Source: Hymenobacter psoromatis (GTDB lineage: Bacteria > Bacteroidota > Bacteroidia > Cytophagales > Hymenobacteraceae). From it: a DNA stretch of 64,000 nucleotides. The notes beneath the pieces are model-generated. The model did no database searches. It saw nothing but the letters and a program-made list of their open reading frames with translations, and was not told the origin of the DNA. Location: NCBI GenBank assembly GCA_001596155.1, contig CP014771.1:4898001-4962000 (forward strand), written 5' to 3'. The position numbers and the translations under genes were made by a program. Of the stretch, positions 26,360-33,836 are shown one piece after another. How positions within the stretch are numbered: the stretch's first letter is position 1; each line of letters begins with the position of its first letter.

Positions 26360-26839
26360 ATGGATTCTACTAAAAAGACCCTCTATACGGCCGATGCTAC
26401 GGCCGTGGGTGGCCGCAGCGGCCACGTGCGCTCCGCTACCGGCATCATCGACCTCGAAATGTCGGTGCCCGAAGGCCTCGGCGGCAAGAAAGGTGCCACC
26501 AATCCCGAAGAGCTGTTTGCGGCCGGCTATTCGTCGTGCTTCCAACAGGCGCTGCTCGTGATTGCGCAGCGCGCCGGCGACAAGCTGGACCCCGGCACGG
26601 AAGTAAAATGCTCAGTATCATTGTTTCAGGAAGGCGAGGCCTATGGTCTGAGCGCTATTCTGGATGTGGACCTCAAGTCATTTGACCAGGCCAAAACTAT
26701 CGAAATGGTGCGCCAGGCCCACAAAATCTGCCCGTATTCAGTTGGCACCCGTGGCAACATGGAGGTGGAGCTGAAAGTGAAAGGCGAAACCGTACCGGTG
26801 CAAGCCGAAGAAAACGCCGGCGTTGCCGAAGGCAAATAA
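26360..26839 (+). CDS. ohr: Organic hydroperoxide resistance protein (Ohr)
   Basis: A 159-residue thiol peroxidase of the Ohr/OsmC family that reduces organic hydroperoxides with lipoylated proteins as usual electron donors. The peroxidatic cysteine is Cys60 (FAAGYSSCFQQAL) and the resolving cysteine is Cys124 (AHKICPYS). The N-terminal GGRSGHVRSATG carries the arginine typical of the active site, and NPEELFAAGY holds the conserved glutamate. The C-terminal 20 residues extend past the usual end and are acidic. No OhrR-type MarR regulator is adjacent. It is followed by a 37-base inverted repeat shared with the convergent gene. Confidence 0.93.
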   Translation: MDSTKKTLYTADATAVGGRSGHVRSATGIIDLEMSVPEGLGGKKGATNPEELFAAGYSSCFQQALLVIAQRAGDKLDPGTEVKCSVSLFQEGEAYGLSAILDVDLKSFDQAKTIEMVRQAHKICPYSVGTRGNMEVELKVKGETVPVQAEENAGVAEGK

Positions 26840-26855
26840 GCTGGTTCAGTCAAGA

Positions 26856-26940
26856 GTTAAGAAGTAAGAGTTGAGAGTTAAAAGCGGTAATGTGAACCTG
26901 ACGCATTACCGCTTTTAACTCTCAACTCTTACTTCTTAAC
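26856..26940. repeat. Perfect 37-base inverted repeat between convergent genes
   Basis: Arms 26856-26892 and 26904-26940 are perfectly complementary around an 11-base loop. The outer part is made of GTTAAGAAGTAAGAGTTGAG-type repeats and the inner part of AAAAGCGGTAATG. The right arm supplies the TAA stop of the aldo/keto reductase. Fragments of the same purine-rich string occur at about 18690-18723. Confidence 0.85.
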
Positions 26941-27916
26941 TGAATCCCAGCACCGGATGCGGCTGGTAGGGCTCTTCGAGGCGCTTGATTTCATCGGCCG
27001 AGAGCTTGACATCTACGGCGGCTATGGCGTCTTCGAGGTGGCCGGGCTTGCTGGCACCCACGATGGGCGCGGTGATGACAGGCTTGCTCAGCATCCAAGC
27101 CAGCGCAATCTGGGCGTTGGGCAGGCCGCGCTCCTGCGCAATTTCCGTCACGCGGTCGGCCACGGCGAAGTCGTCGTCGCGGCCGTAGAGGCTTTTGCCA
27201 AAGTTGTCGGTTTTGGCGCGCTCGGTTTCGTTGCGCTCCCTACCCCTGCCGCCGGTGAGCAAGCCGCGCGCCAGCGGCGACCACGGAATGACGCCGATTT
27301 TCTGGTCCTCGCACAGCGGCAGCATCTCGCGCTCCTCCTCGCGGTACACCAGGTTGTAGTGCGGCTGCATGCTCACGAAGCGCGTCCAGTTGTGCTTATC
27401 GGCCAAATATAGCGCTTGCGCAAACTGCCAGCTGAACATCGACGACGCGCCAATGTAGCGCGCCTTGCCGGCCTTCACCACGTCGTGCAACGCCTCCAGT
27501 GTTTCCTCAATGGGTGTGTTATAATCCCAGCGGTGAATCTGGTAGAGGTCCACGTAGTCGGTGCCCAGCCGCTTCAGGCTGGCGTCGATGGCGCTCATGA
27601 TGTGCTTGCGTGAGAGGCCTTTATCATTCGGCCCCGGCCCCATTGGGTTAAATACTTTGGTGGCCAGCACTACCTCGTCGCGCTTGGCAAAGTCGCGCAG
27701 GGCGCGGCCCACCACTTCTTCGCTGGCACCGTTGGAGTACACATCGGCGGTGTCGAAGAAGTTGATGCCCAACTCCAGGGCTTTTTGAATGAAGGGCCGG
27801 CTGGCATCTTCGTTAAGGGCCCAGGGCCAGCGCTCGGTGGGCGTGCCGTAGGTCATCGTGCCCAGGCAGATTTTGGAAACCTGGAGGCCAGTATTTCCTA
27901 AGCGGGTGAATTCCAT
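26936..27916 (-). CDS. Aldo/keto reductase
   Basis: A 326-residue NADPH-dependent oxidoreductase with a TIM-barrel fold. The catalytic tetrad is visible: Asp55 and Tyr60 (FFDTADVYSNG), the lysine in VVLATKVFNP and the histidine in YQIHRWDYNTP. NADPH-binding parts appear late (VIPWSPLARGLLTGG, PIVGASKPGHLEDAI). The closest type is the AKR11/YajO group that acts on a range of aldehydes and sugars. The last bases of the gene are in a repeat arm, which ends the protein after LGFS. The 5' leader contains CCCTACCCCCC. Confidence 0.93.
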   Translation of the reverse strand: MEFTRLGNTGLQVSKICLGTMTYGTPTERWPWALNEDASRPFIQKALELGINFFDTADVYSNGASEEVVGRALRDFAKRDEVVLATKVFNPMGPGPNDKGLSRKHIMSAIDASLKRLGTDYVDLYQIHRWDYNTPIEETLEALHDVVKAGKARYIGASSMFSWQFAQALYLADKHNWTRFVSMQPHYNLVYREEEREMLPLCEDQKIGVIPWSPLARGLLTGGRGRERNETERAKTDNFGKSLYGRDDDFAVADRVTEIAQERGLPNAQIALAWMLSKPVITAPIVGASKPGHLEDAIAAVDVKLSADEIKRLEEPYQPHPVLGFS

Positions 27917-27961
27917 CGTGGAAAGGGGGGTAGGGATGAGTTGGAAATCAATGAATTAAAC

Positions 27962-28067
27962 CAGAACGTCATGCTGACGAAGGAAGCATCTCTACCGCGT
28001 AACTAACCTCTAACACTTAAGATTACTTACGCGGTAGAGATGCTTCCTTCGTCAGCATGACGTTCTG
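27962..28067. repeat. Palindromic repeat, GTCATGCTGACGAAGG family
   Basis: Arms of about 42 bases starting CAGAACGTCATGCTGACGAA and continuing through CATCTCTACCGCGTAA fold back around a 20-base centre. It closely resembles the repeat at 63660-63757 and shares the GTCATGCTGA and GCATCTCTACC blocks with 15357-15460. Confidence 0.85.
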
Positions 28068-28087
28068 ATTCATGCAGTTATAACCTA

Positions 28088-28119
28088 GAAAGCCCGCCCG
28101 AGTTACCAGGCGGGCTTTC
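28088..28119 (-). terminator. Terminator after sucC
   Basis: An 11-base GC-rich stem (GAAAGCCCGCC) with a ten-base loop lies 24 bases after the end of sucC on the minus strand. Confidence 0.7.
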
Positions 28120-28142
28120 CAAAACCAAAACCAACCAGCTGC

Positions 28143-29339
28143 TTACGCGGCGGCCAGCACTTCTTTCACGCGGTCGGCGGCGTCCTTCAGCAGGGTAGCC
28201 GACTTCACTTTCAGGCCGCTTTCGTCAATGATGCGCGCGCCTTCCTCGGCGTTGGTGCCTTGCAGGCGCACGATGATGGGCACGCGGATGTCGCCGATTT
28301 TCTTGTAGGCTTCCACCACGCCGTTGGCCACACGGTCGCAGCGCACGATGCCGCCGAAAATATTAATCAGAATCGCCTTCACGTTCGGGTCCTTCAGGAT
28401 GATGCGGAAGCCCGCCTCCACCGTCTGGGCATTGGCTCCACCCCCGACGTCGAGGAAGTTGGCCGGCTCGCCACCGCTCAGCTTGATAATGTCCATCGTG
28501 GCCATTGCCAGGCCCGCGCCGTTCACCATGCAGCCCACGTTGCCGTCGAGCTTCACGTAGTTCAGGTTGTTTTCGCTGGCTTCTACTTCCAGCGGGTCTT
28601 CCTCGTTGGTGTCGCGCAGGGCCATAAAATCCTTGTGGCGAAACAGGGCGTTGTCGTCCAGGGTCACCTTGGCGTCCACGGCCAGGATTTTATTGTCCGA
28701 CGTTTTCAGCACCGGGTTAATCTCGAACATGGCCGAGTCCGTTTCGTCATAAGCCTTATAAAGGGCCGTCACGAACTTCACCATTTCCTTGAATGCATCA
28801 CCCGACAAGCCGAGGCCGAAGGCAATCTTGCGGGCCTGAAAGCCTTGCAGACCCACGGCGGGGTCGATGAATTCTTTCAGGATTTTTTCGGGGTGATGGT
28901 CGGCTACTTCCTCAATATCGACGCCGCCCTCGGTGGTGTAGATGATGACGTTCTTGCCGCTGGTGCGGTCAAGTACTACGCTCATGTAGAACTCCTTGGT
29001 GGGGCTTTCGCCGGGGTAATATACGTCCTGGGCGATGAGCACTTTGTTGACCAGGCGGCCTTCGGGGCCGGTTTGCTTGGTCACGAGCTGCATGCCCAGA
29101 ATCTGGCCGGCGATGTCTTTTACCTGCTCCAGGTTTTTGGCGAGCTTAACTCCGCCGCCCTTGCCCCGGCCGCCGGCATGAATCTGGGCCTTGATGACGT
29201 ACCAGCTAGTACCGGTTTGCTCGGTGAGCTTTTTAGCGGCTTCAACGGCCTCTTCGGCGGTGTCGGCGGTGAGGCCTTCCTGCACGCGCACGCCGTATTT
29301 TTTCAGGATTTCCTTGCCTTGATACTCGTGAATATTCAT
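28143..29339 (-). CDS. sucC: Succinate-CoA ligase (ADP-forming), beta subunit
   Basis: A 398-residue ATP-grasp subunit of succinyl-CoA synthetase, which makes ATP and succinate from succinyl-CoA in the TCA cycle together with SucD. It starts [17 protein letters not shown], with the family motifs [17 protein letters not shown] (ATP lid), [35 protein letters not shown] and [15 protein letters not shown]. No sucD is adjacent, so the partner lies elsewhere, as is common in Bacteroidota. The 5' leader carries CCCTACCCCC eight bases before the ATG, and the ATG is 193 bases from the divergent ABC gene. Confidence 0.97.
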   Translation of the reverse strand: MNIHEYQGKEILKKYGVRVQEGLTADTAEEAVEAAKKLTEQTGTSWYVIKAQIHAGGRGKGGGVKLAKNLEQVKDIAGQILGMQLVTKQTGPEGRLVNKVLIAQDVYYPGESPTKEFYMSVVLDRTSGKNVIIYTTEGGVDIEEVADHHPEKILKEFIDPAVGLQGFQARKIAFGLGLSGDAFKEMVKFVTALYKAYDETDSAMFEINPVLKTSDNKILAVDAKVTLDDNALFRHKDFMALRDTNEEDPLEVEASENNLNYVKLDGNVGCMVNGAGLAMATMDIIKLSGGEPANFLDVGGGANAQTVEAGFRIILKDPNVKAILINIFGGIVRCDRVANGVVEAYKKIGDIRVPIIVRLQGTNAEEGARIIDESGLKVKSATLLKDAADRVKEVLAAA

Positions 29340-29409
29340 CGGAGGGGGTAGGGGTGGAGTATTATTTACTGGCGCGAAGGTAAGGGTGGATGGGGTAACA
29401 GAGAATCTG

Positions 29410-29449
29410 AAACCCGTCTGTCATTGCGAGCGCAATGACAGACGGGTTT
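29410..29449. repeat. Short palindrome of the CATTGCGAG family
   Basis: Arms of 19 bases (AAACCCGTCTGTCATTGCG) around AG lie between divergent genes. It is a minimal version of the repeats at 54292, 58464 and 59350, which share TGTCATTGCGAG. Confidence 0.75.
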
Positions 29450-29531
29450 TCTTCGTATTCCTAGTCTCCAACGCCCGGCCGCCTTTCAACGTAGCTTTGT
29501 CTTCTTTAAAAGCTGTATAAGTTTACTACCC

Positions 29532-30185
29532 TTGCTGCAAGCCATTAATCTTCGCAAAAGCTACAACTCGCTGGAAGTGCTCAAGGGCATTGACCTGACT
29601 ATTCAGCGCGCCGAAATCGTGAGTATCGTGGGCTCGTCGGGGGCGGGCAAAAGCACGCTGCTGCACATTCTGGGCACTCTCGACGAGCCCGACTCGGGCG
29701 AGGTACTCTTTGATGGACAGAATATTACCAGCCTGGGCCGCACCGCGCTGGCCCGGTTTCGCAACCGCCACATTGGCTTCGTGTTTCAGTTTCATAACCT
29801 GCTGCCCGAGTTCACGGCCATCGAGAACGTGTGCCTGCCCGCCTACCTCGCCGACCGCTCGGAGAAGGAAGTGCGCGTGCGGGCCCGCGAATTGCTCGGC
29901 CTGCTCAACCTCGACCACCGCGTGGACCACAAGCCCAGCGAGATGAGCGGCGGCGAGCAGCAGCGCGTGTCGGTGGCCCGCGCCCTCATCAACTCGCCCG
30001 AAATTATTTTTGCCGATGAGCCCAGCGGTAACCTCGATTCGAAAAATGCGCAGGAGCTGCACGAGCTGTTTTTCTGGCTGCGCAAAGAATTTGGCCAAAC
30101 TTTCGTCATCGTGACCCACAACGACACGCTGGCCCAAATGGCCGACCGCACCATCGTGATGCGCGACGGCCACATTGAGGGATAG
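29532..30185 (+). CDS. ABC transporter ATP-binding protein (LolD/MacB type)
   Basis: A 217-residue ATPase subunit. Walker A is GSSGAGKST (residues 34-42), the Q-loop [12 protein letters not shown], the signature [15 protein letters not shown], Walker [13 protein letters not shown] and the H-loop VTHND. These fit the LolD/FtsE/MacB group, which energises release of lipoproteins or export through MacB-type permeases. No permease is next to it, and Bacteroidota often have an isolated LolD. The only in-frame start near the N-terminus is TTG at 29532. The stop TAG at 30183 is part of a TAGGGGGTAGG string. Confidence 0.92.
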   Translation: MLQAINLRKSYNSLEVLKGIDLTIQRAEIVSIVGSSGAGKSTLLHILGTLDEPDSGEVLFDGQNITSLGRTALARFRNRHIGFVFQFHNLLPEFTAIENVCLPAYLADRSEKEVRVRARELLGLLNLDHRVDHKPSEMSGGEQQRVSVARALINSPEIIFADEPSGNLDSKNAQELHELFFWLRKEFGQTFVIVTHNDTLAQMADRTIVMRDGHIEG

Positions 30186-30212
30186 GGGGTAGGACTTCGG
30201 GTCAATCAAGTC

Positions 30213-30259
30213 AAAAAGAACGGTCATGCTTCGACAGGCTCAGCATGACCGTTCTTTTT
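30213..30259 (+). terminator. Terminator built from a repeat end
   Basis: An 18-base stem (AAAAAGAACGGTCATGCT) with an 11-base loop ends in a T-run 28 bases after the ABC gene. Its sequence is the end of the GTCATGCTGAGC repeat family. Confidence 0.75.
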
Positions 30260-30456
30260 ATTTTTTCTCCACTAAAATCTGCCCAAGTAGCTTGGAAAAC
30301 TAAGCCATCAAAAAAGATTTTCCTGACCCTCTTAAACCCCTTGATAATCAATGCTAAATTTTACTAAAAAAATTGGCTTTTCTGGAACACTCTTTGTCAT
30401 AGGTTGGTTATCCACTCGTACTACAGAACGATAACCGGGCGCTGCCCACCCTTCCC

Positions 30457-31269
30457 ATGACCGAAGTCACCAAAACCCCCAAGGAAGCTACCGTCGCCAA
30501 GAAAGCCGCTCCCCGCGCGGAGAGTTATGACATCGCTAAATCGGACGAAACGCTCGACTTAGCGAAGGACCTGGCCAAGTTTATCAAAGACAACAAGCTT
30601 AGCACGCAGGTGCAGGGCAAAGAGTTTGTGAACGTGGAGGGCTGGCAGTACGCCGGCTCGCGCCTGGGCATCGTGCCCATCGTGGAGCACGTCATCAACC
30701 TCAGCAACGAGCAGGAGATTAAGTACCAGGCCAAGGTGACGCTGTTTGACCTGCGCCACGGCACCACGGTGGGTGCCGGCTTCGCCATCTGCTCCAATAA
30801 GGAGAGCGGCAAGAAATTCTACCAGGAGTTTGCCATTGCCAGCATGGCCCAGACCCGCGCCATCGGCAAAGCGTATCGCAACATCTTGGCCTGGATAATC
30901 CGCGCCGCCGGCTACGAGCCTACCCCTGCCGAGGAGATGGAGTATTCCGGCAACGTGCCCGCGCCCGCCGTGGCCCCGGTCGTGGCCGAGCCTACCCCCG
31001 TCATGCGCGCCGTAACCACGGCCCCTACCCCCCCCGCGCTGGCCGAAGCCCCCGCCGCCGAGGCTGCTGCCGCCCCGGTGCAGTACGCCACCGCCAGTCA
31101 GAAGGAAGAGATTATCCGCCTGCTGAACCACCCGCTCATCACGCGCCAGGAAAAGACCAAGATGCTGCTCAACATTAACCGCCTCGATGAGGAGCGCGCC
31201 ACGCAGGCCATCGCCAAGCTACGCAAGGCCATTGAGGACCGCGAGGGCACCACGGCCGTCGCCGCGTAA
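30457..31269 (+). CDS. Conserved protein resembling ERF/Rad52-like phage annealing proteins
   Basis: A 270-residue cytoplasmic protein. Residues about 25-155 form a compact domain with WQYAGSRLGIVPIVEHV, then AKVTLFDLRHGTTVGAGFAI and EFAIASMAQTRAIGKAYRNI. The last segment, a polar stretch followed by QTRAIGKAYR, recalls the helix that closes ERF and Rad52-type single-strand annealing folds in phages. A proline/alanine-rich linker (about 160-215) follows, then a C-terminal helical domain (ASQKEEIIRLLNHPLITRQE) like those at the end of phage recombination proteins. No other phage gene is nearby. The family assignment is tentative; the gene itself is clear and ends at a strong terminator. Confidence 0.8.
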   Translation: MTEVTKTPKEATVAKKAAPRAESYDIAKSDETLDLAKDLAKFIKDNKLSTQVQGKEFVNVEGWQYAGSRLGIVPIVEHVINLSNEQEIKYQAKVTLFDLRHGTTVGAGFAICSNKESGKKFYQEFAIASMAQTRAIGKAYRNILAWIIRAAGYEPTPAEEMEYSGNVPAPAVAPVVAEPTPVMRAVTTAPTPPALAEAPAAEAAAAPVQYATASQKEEIIRLLNHPLITRQEKTKMLLNINRLDEERATQAIAKLRKAIEDREGTTAVAA

Positions 31270-31287
31270 GTAAGGTGGAGTTTTAGG

Positions 31288-31323
31288 AAAGAGCCCGGCA
31301 CCGTGAGGTGCCGGGCTCTTTTT
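31288..31323 (+). terminator. Intrinsic terminator
   Basis: A 15-base stem (AAAGAGCCCGGCACC) with loop GTGA is followed by a T-run, 18 bases after the stop codon at 31269. Confidence 0.9.
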
Positions 31324-31505
31324 GTATGCTTGCTCAAGCAACTGTCCTGCTGAGTTCACGAAATATTTTTGGGGTGGTCGGGTAGAAATGAATATGGGCA
31401 AAGGGCCTTTTCCTTTGAGCGTGTGCATTCGCTCGTTTGATACAAAAGCCTCTAGGTATACAGGTGGAAAGGCAACCATCGGGCGGCAGAAAGGCTTATT
31501 GGCAA

Positions 31506-31563
31506 TGCGTAAGAGGCCCCTACCCCCTTCCCGTACGGGAAGGGGGTAGGGGCCTCTTACGCA
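31506..31563. repeat. Perfect 58-base palindrome carrying the GGGGGTAGGG motif
   Basis: Both 29-base halves are exact reverse complements with no loop, centred between 31534 and 31535. Each half contains AAGGGGGTAGGGG or its complement. It lies nine bases from the end of the GH5-like gene and may stop its transcript. Confidence 0.9.
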
Positions 31564-31572
31564 TATTCTCTG

Positions 31573-32685
31573 CTACCATGGATTGCTGTTCAGCTTCTTA
31601 ATCAGGTCAGTTTCGTCTTGGTGGTAGGGCGTGCCGTCTTTGTGGAAGACCTCGTGGAACCACTCATTCGGCTCCGAGCCGTCGGCCAGGGGGGTGTCCC
31701 AGGCGTATTTAGTATTGGTTTTGCCATCCACGAGGCCCCAGTTGATGGCAGCCACGTGGTACTTCTTGAGTAGGGGTAAGATGTTAGCGAAGCGCGAGTT
31801 GCGGGGCCGGGCCATATACTCGGTGCAGATGAGCGGCCGGCCGTGGGTTTCGAGCAGCTCAATCTCGCGCTGGTGGGCCGGCACCTCATCGTAGTTGTGG
31901 TAAGTAATCACGTCGGAGTGCAGCGCCTGGAAGGTGTTGAGGGCCCGAAAATCCAGGTTCCAGATGCCAATGCTCAGGGGCTGGTCAGGGCGCACGGCCT
32001 CGGCCCAGGCGAAGACGTTGCGCACCAGCGGCAGCGAAGCATTGTCCTTGCTATTGTTGCCGGGCTCGTTGTATAAGTCCCAGAGCACGATGCGCTTATC
32101 GTGGGCGAAGCTGGTGAGCATGTCGGTCACGTAAGGCCGCAATTGCACGAAGGTAGCCGAGTCGCGCGAGGCCGGGTCGCCGGGGTCCTGCATCCAGCCC
32201 GAGTTATGAATGCCGGTTTTGGGCGCGGGCTGCGTTCCGATTTTGGGGTCCTTGTTCCAGCAGTCATCAAAGAAGACGAAGATGGTACCAATGTGGTGCT
32301 TGTCGGCGATGGCCAGGTAGTCGTTCACCCGCTTCTTGAAGCCCGCCGGGTCCTCTTTCCAGACCAGGCTGTGCAAAAATACGCGCATGGTATTGAAGCC
32401 GATACCCTCGGCCCAACCCAACTCCTTGTCGATGGTGGCGGGGTCGAACGTGGCGGCCTGCCACATCTCGAGCTGGTTGATGGCGGTGCTGGGGATGAAG
32501 TCGGCACCCGTCATCCAGGGGCGGGCGGCGTACCAGGCATTGGCCTTATCGGCCGACCAGCGGCTGGTTTGGCCGGTGGCCAGCATCGCGGTGCCACCCT
32601 TGGTTTTGGTTTTGACTTTCTGGGCCTGGGCCAGCGGGGCGCCGAGCAGCGACAAGCCCAGCAGCAGCATGGATAGTTTCTTCAT
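31573..32685 (-). CDS. Secreted cellulase-family (GH5-like) glycoside hydrolase
   Basis: A 370-residue secreted TIM-barrel hydrolase. The ATG at 32685 opens a signal peptide (MKKLSMLLLGLSLLGAPLAQA); a longer frame reaches 32781. The likely acid/base glutamate is in LWDLYNEPGN and the nucleophile in LICTEYMARPR, the two conserved positions of clan GH-A. VITYHNYDEV and AAINWGLVDGKTNT fit the same fold. Such enzymes act on xylans, mannans or beta-glucans; the surroundings favour an arabinose-decorated polymer. It is the last gene of the minus-strand set after GH127 and GH43. The leader contains CCTACCCCCT. Confidence 0.85.
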   Translation of the reverse strand: MKKLSMLLLGLSLLGAPLAQAQKVKTKTKGGTAMLATGQTSRWSADKANAWYAARPWMTGADFIPSTAINQLEMWQAATFDPATIDKELGWAEGIGFNTMRVFLHSLVWKEDPAGFKKRVNDYLAIADKHHIGTIFVFFDDCWNKDPKIGTQPAPKTGIHNSGWMQDPGDPASRDSATFVQLRPYVTDMLTSFAHDKRIVLWDLYNEPGNNSKDNASLPLVRNVFAWAEAVRPDQPLSIGIWNLDFRALNTFQALHSDVITYHNYDEVPAHQREIELLETHGRPLICTEYMARPRNSRFANILPLLKKYHVAAINWGLVDGKTNTKYAWDTPLADGSEPNEWFHEVFHKDGTPYHQDETDLIKKLNSNPW

Positions 32686-32807
32686 GCGGGAAGAGGAGAA
32701 AAGAGGGGGTAGGAAATGAAGTAGTAGAAATGCGCCACGGCGTAGTGGCAATGACGCGCCCGAAACCGGCGAACCGCTCAACAGTGGGCCACGCTAACTA
32801 TGCGGGC

Positions 32808-33833
32808 TCACTCGCCTGATGGCACAGGTTGAGGAGTACTTAGCGCGGCGGGCACGCCAAAATCAGGCGAACCGTCGGGCCGCCAGCTAAAGCGCTGGGC
32901 GCGGGAGCTACGGCCTTCGCACTTGCCATCGGCCGCCGCCTTGGCGTGGTAGATAATCCAGTTTTCGCGGCCGTCGGGCGAGGTGGTGAAGCCGTTGTGG
33001 CCGGTGCCCCACACGCCGTTTTTGGCTGAGGGGTGAAACACGGGCTCCGGCGATTTCACCCACGAGCTAGCCAGGAGCGGGTCGGCGCCGGGCCGCGCCG
33101 TGAGCATCCCCAGCGAGTAATTATCGTCCCAGCAGGCGCTGGCTGAGTATATAAGGAAGAGTTGACCTTGCTTGCCAGCCAGGAATTCAGGCCCTTCCAG
33201 AATCTGGCGGCCGCCGCCCTTTTCCCAGCTCAGGGTGGGGGTAGCAATGGTAGTTTCGCGCGCGGCGTCGAGCGTCCAGGGGTTTTTCATGGGCGCGATG
33301 GCCAGCACGCTCTGCGGCCCCACGTAGGCCGAGTACACGAAATAGCGCCGGCCCCCGTGCTCAAACACGGTGCCGTCGAGGCCGCTGTATTTCGTGTCAA
33401 CGCGGCCCTTATCTACCCAGGTGCCGGTAGTGGGGTCGGGGCTACTGTTCTCTAACACAAACACGTAGCGCGTCTTGTCGCTAAAATTGGCCTTGTCTGT
33501 GGCCGTGTAGTAGAGATACCATTTGCCGTCCAGGAAGTGCAGTTCGGGAGCCCAGATTTCGTAGGAGTTGGGGCCGGTGGCGGGCGGCGTCCAGACCACC
33601 GCGCCGGGTGCATCCTTCACGCCCTCCAGGGTCTTCGACTTCCAGAGGGTCAGGTTCTTACCCATCGTGTTGGTGTAGTAGTAATAGCCGCCGTGGCGGA
33701 TAATCCACGGGTCGGGGCCATTCACCTTCAGCGGATTGGTGAAGGTGCGCGGGGCCGGGGCCTGCGCCTGCGCGCTGGCCAGGTGGCTAATACCCAGCAA
33801 CGCACTCATAAACAAGATTTTACTAGAAATCAT
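32808..33833 (-). CDS. Secreted GH43 glycoside hydrolase (arabinosidase/xylosidase type)
   Basis: A 341-residue five-bladed beta-propeller enzyme with signal peptide (MSALLGISHLASAQA region). The catalytic base is the aspartate of NGPDPWIIRH, the pKa modulator is in SGLDGTVFEHGG, and the acid is the glutamate of ILEGPEFLAGK. WAPELHFLDGKWYLYYTA is a typical propeller strand. GH43 enzymes release L-arabinofuranose or xylose. It begins three bases after the GH127 gene ends, so the two are co-transcribed. The gene at 41464 is a close paralogue with the same motif order. Confidence 0.9.
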   Translation of the reverse strand: MISSKILFMSALLGISHLASAQAQAPAPRTFTNPLKVNGPDPWIIRHGGYYYYTNTMGKNLTLWKSKTLEGVKDAPGAVVWTPPATGPNSYEIWAPELHFLDGKWYLYYTATDKANFSDKTRYVFVLENSSPDPTTGTWVDKGRVDTKYSGLDGTVFEHGGRRYFVYSAYVGPQSVLAIAPMKNPWTLDAARETTIATPTLSWEKGGGRQILEGPEFLAGKQGQLFLIYSASACWDDNYSLGMLTARPGADPLLASSWVKSPEPVFHPSAKNGVWGTGHNGFTTSPDGRENWIIYHAKAAADGKCEGRSSRAQRFSWRPDGSPDFGVPAALSTPQPVPSGE

Positions 33834-33836
33834 GGG

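Noticed and set aside
30457..31269. Prophage
   Set aside because: One ERF-like gene without integrase, capsid or attachment sites is not enough.
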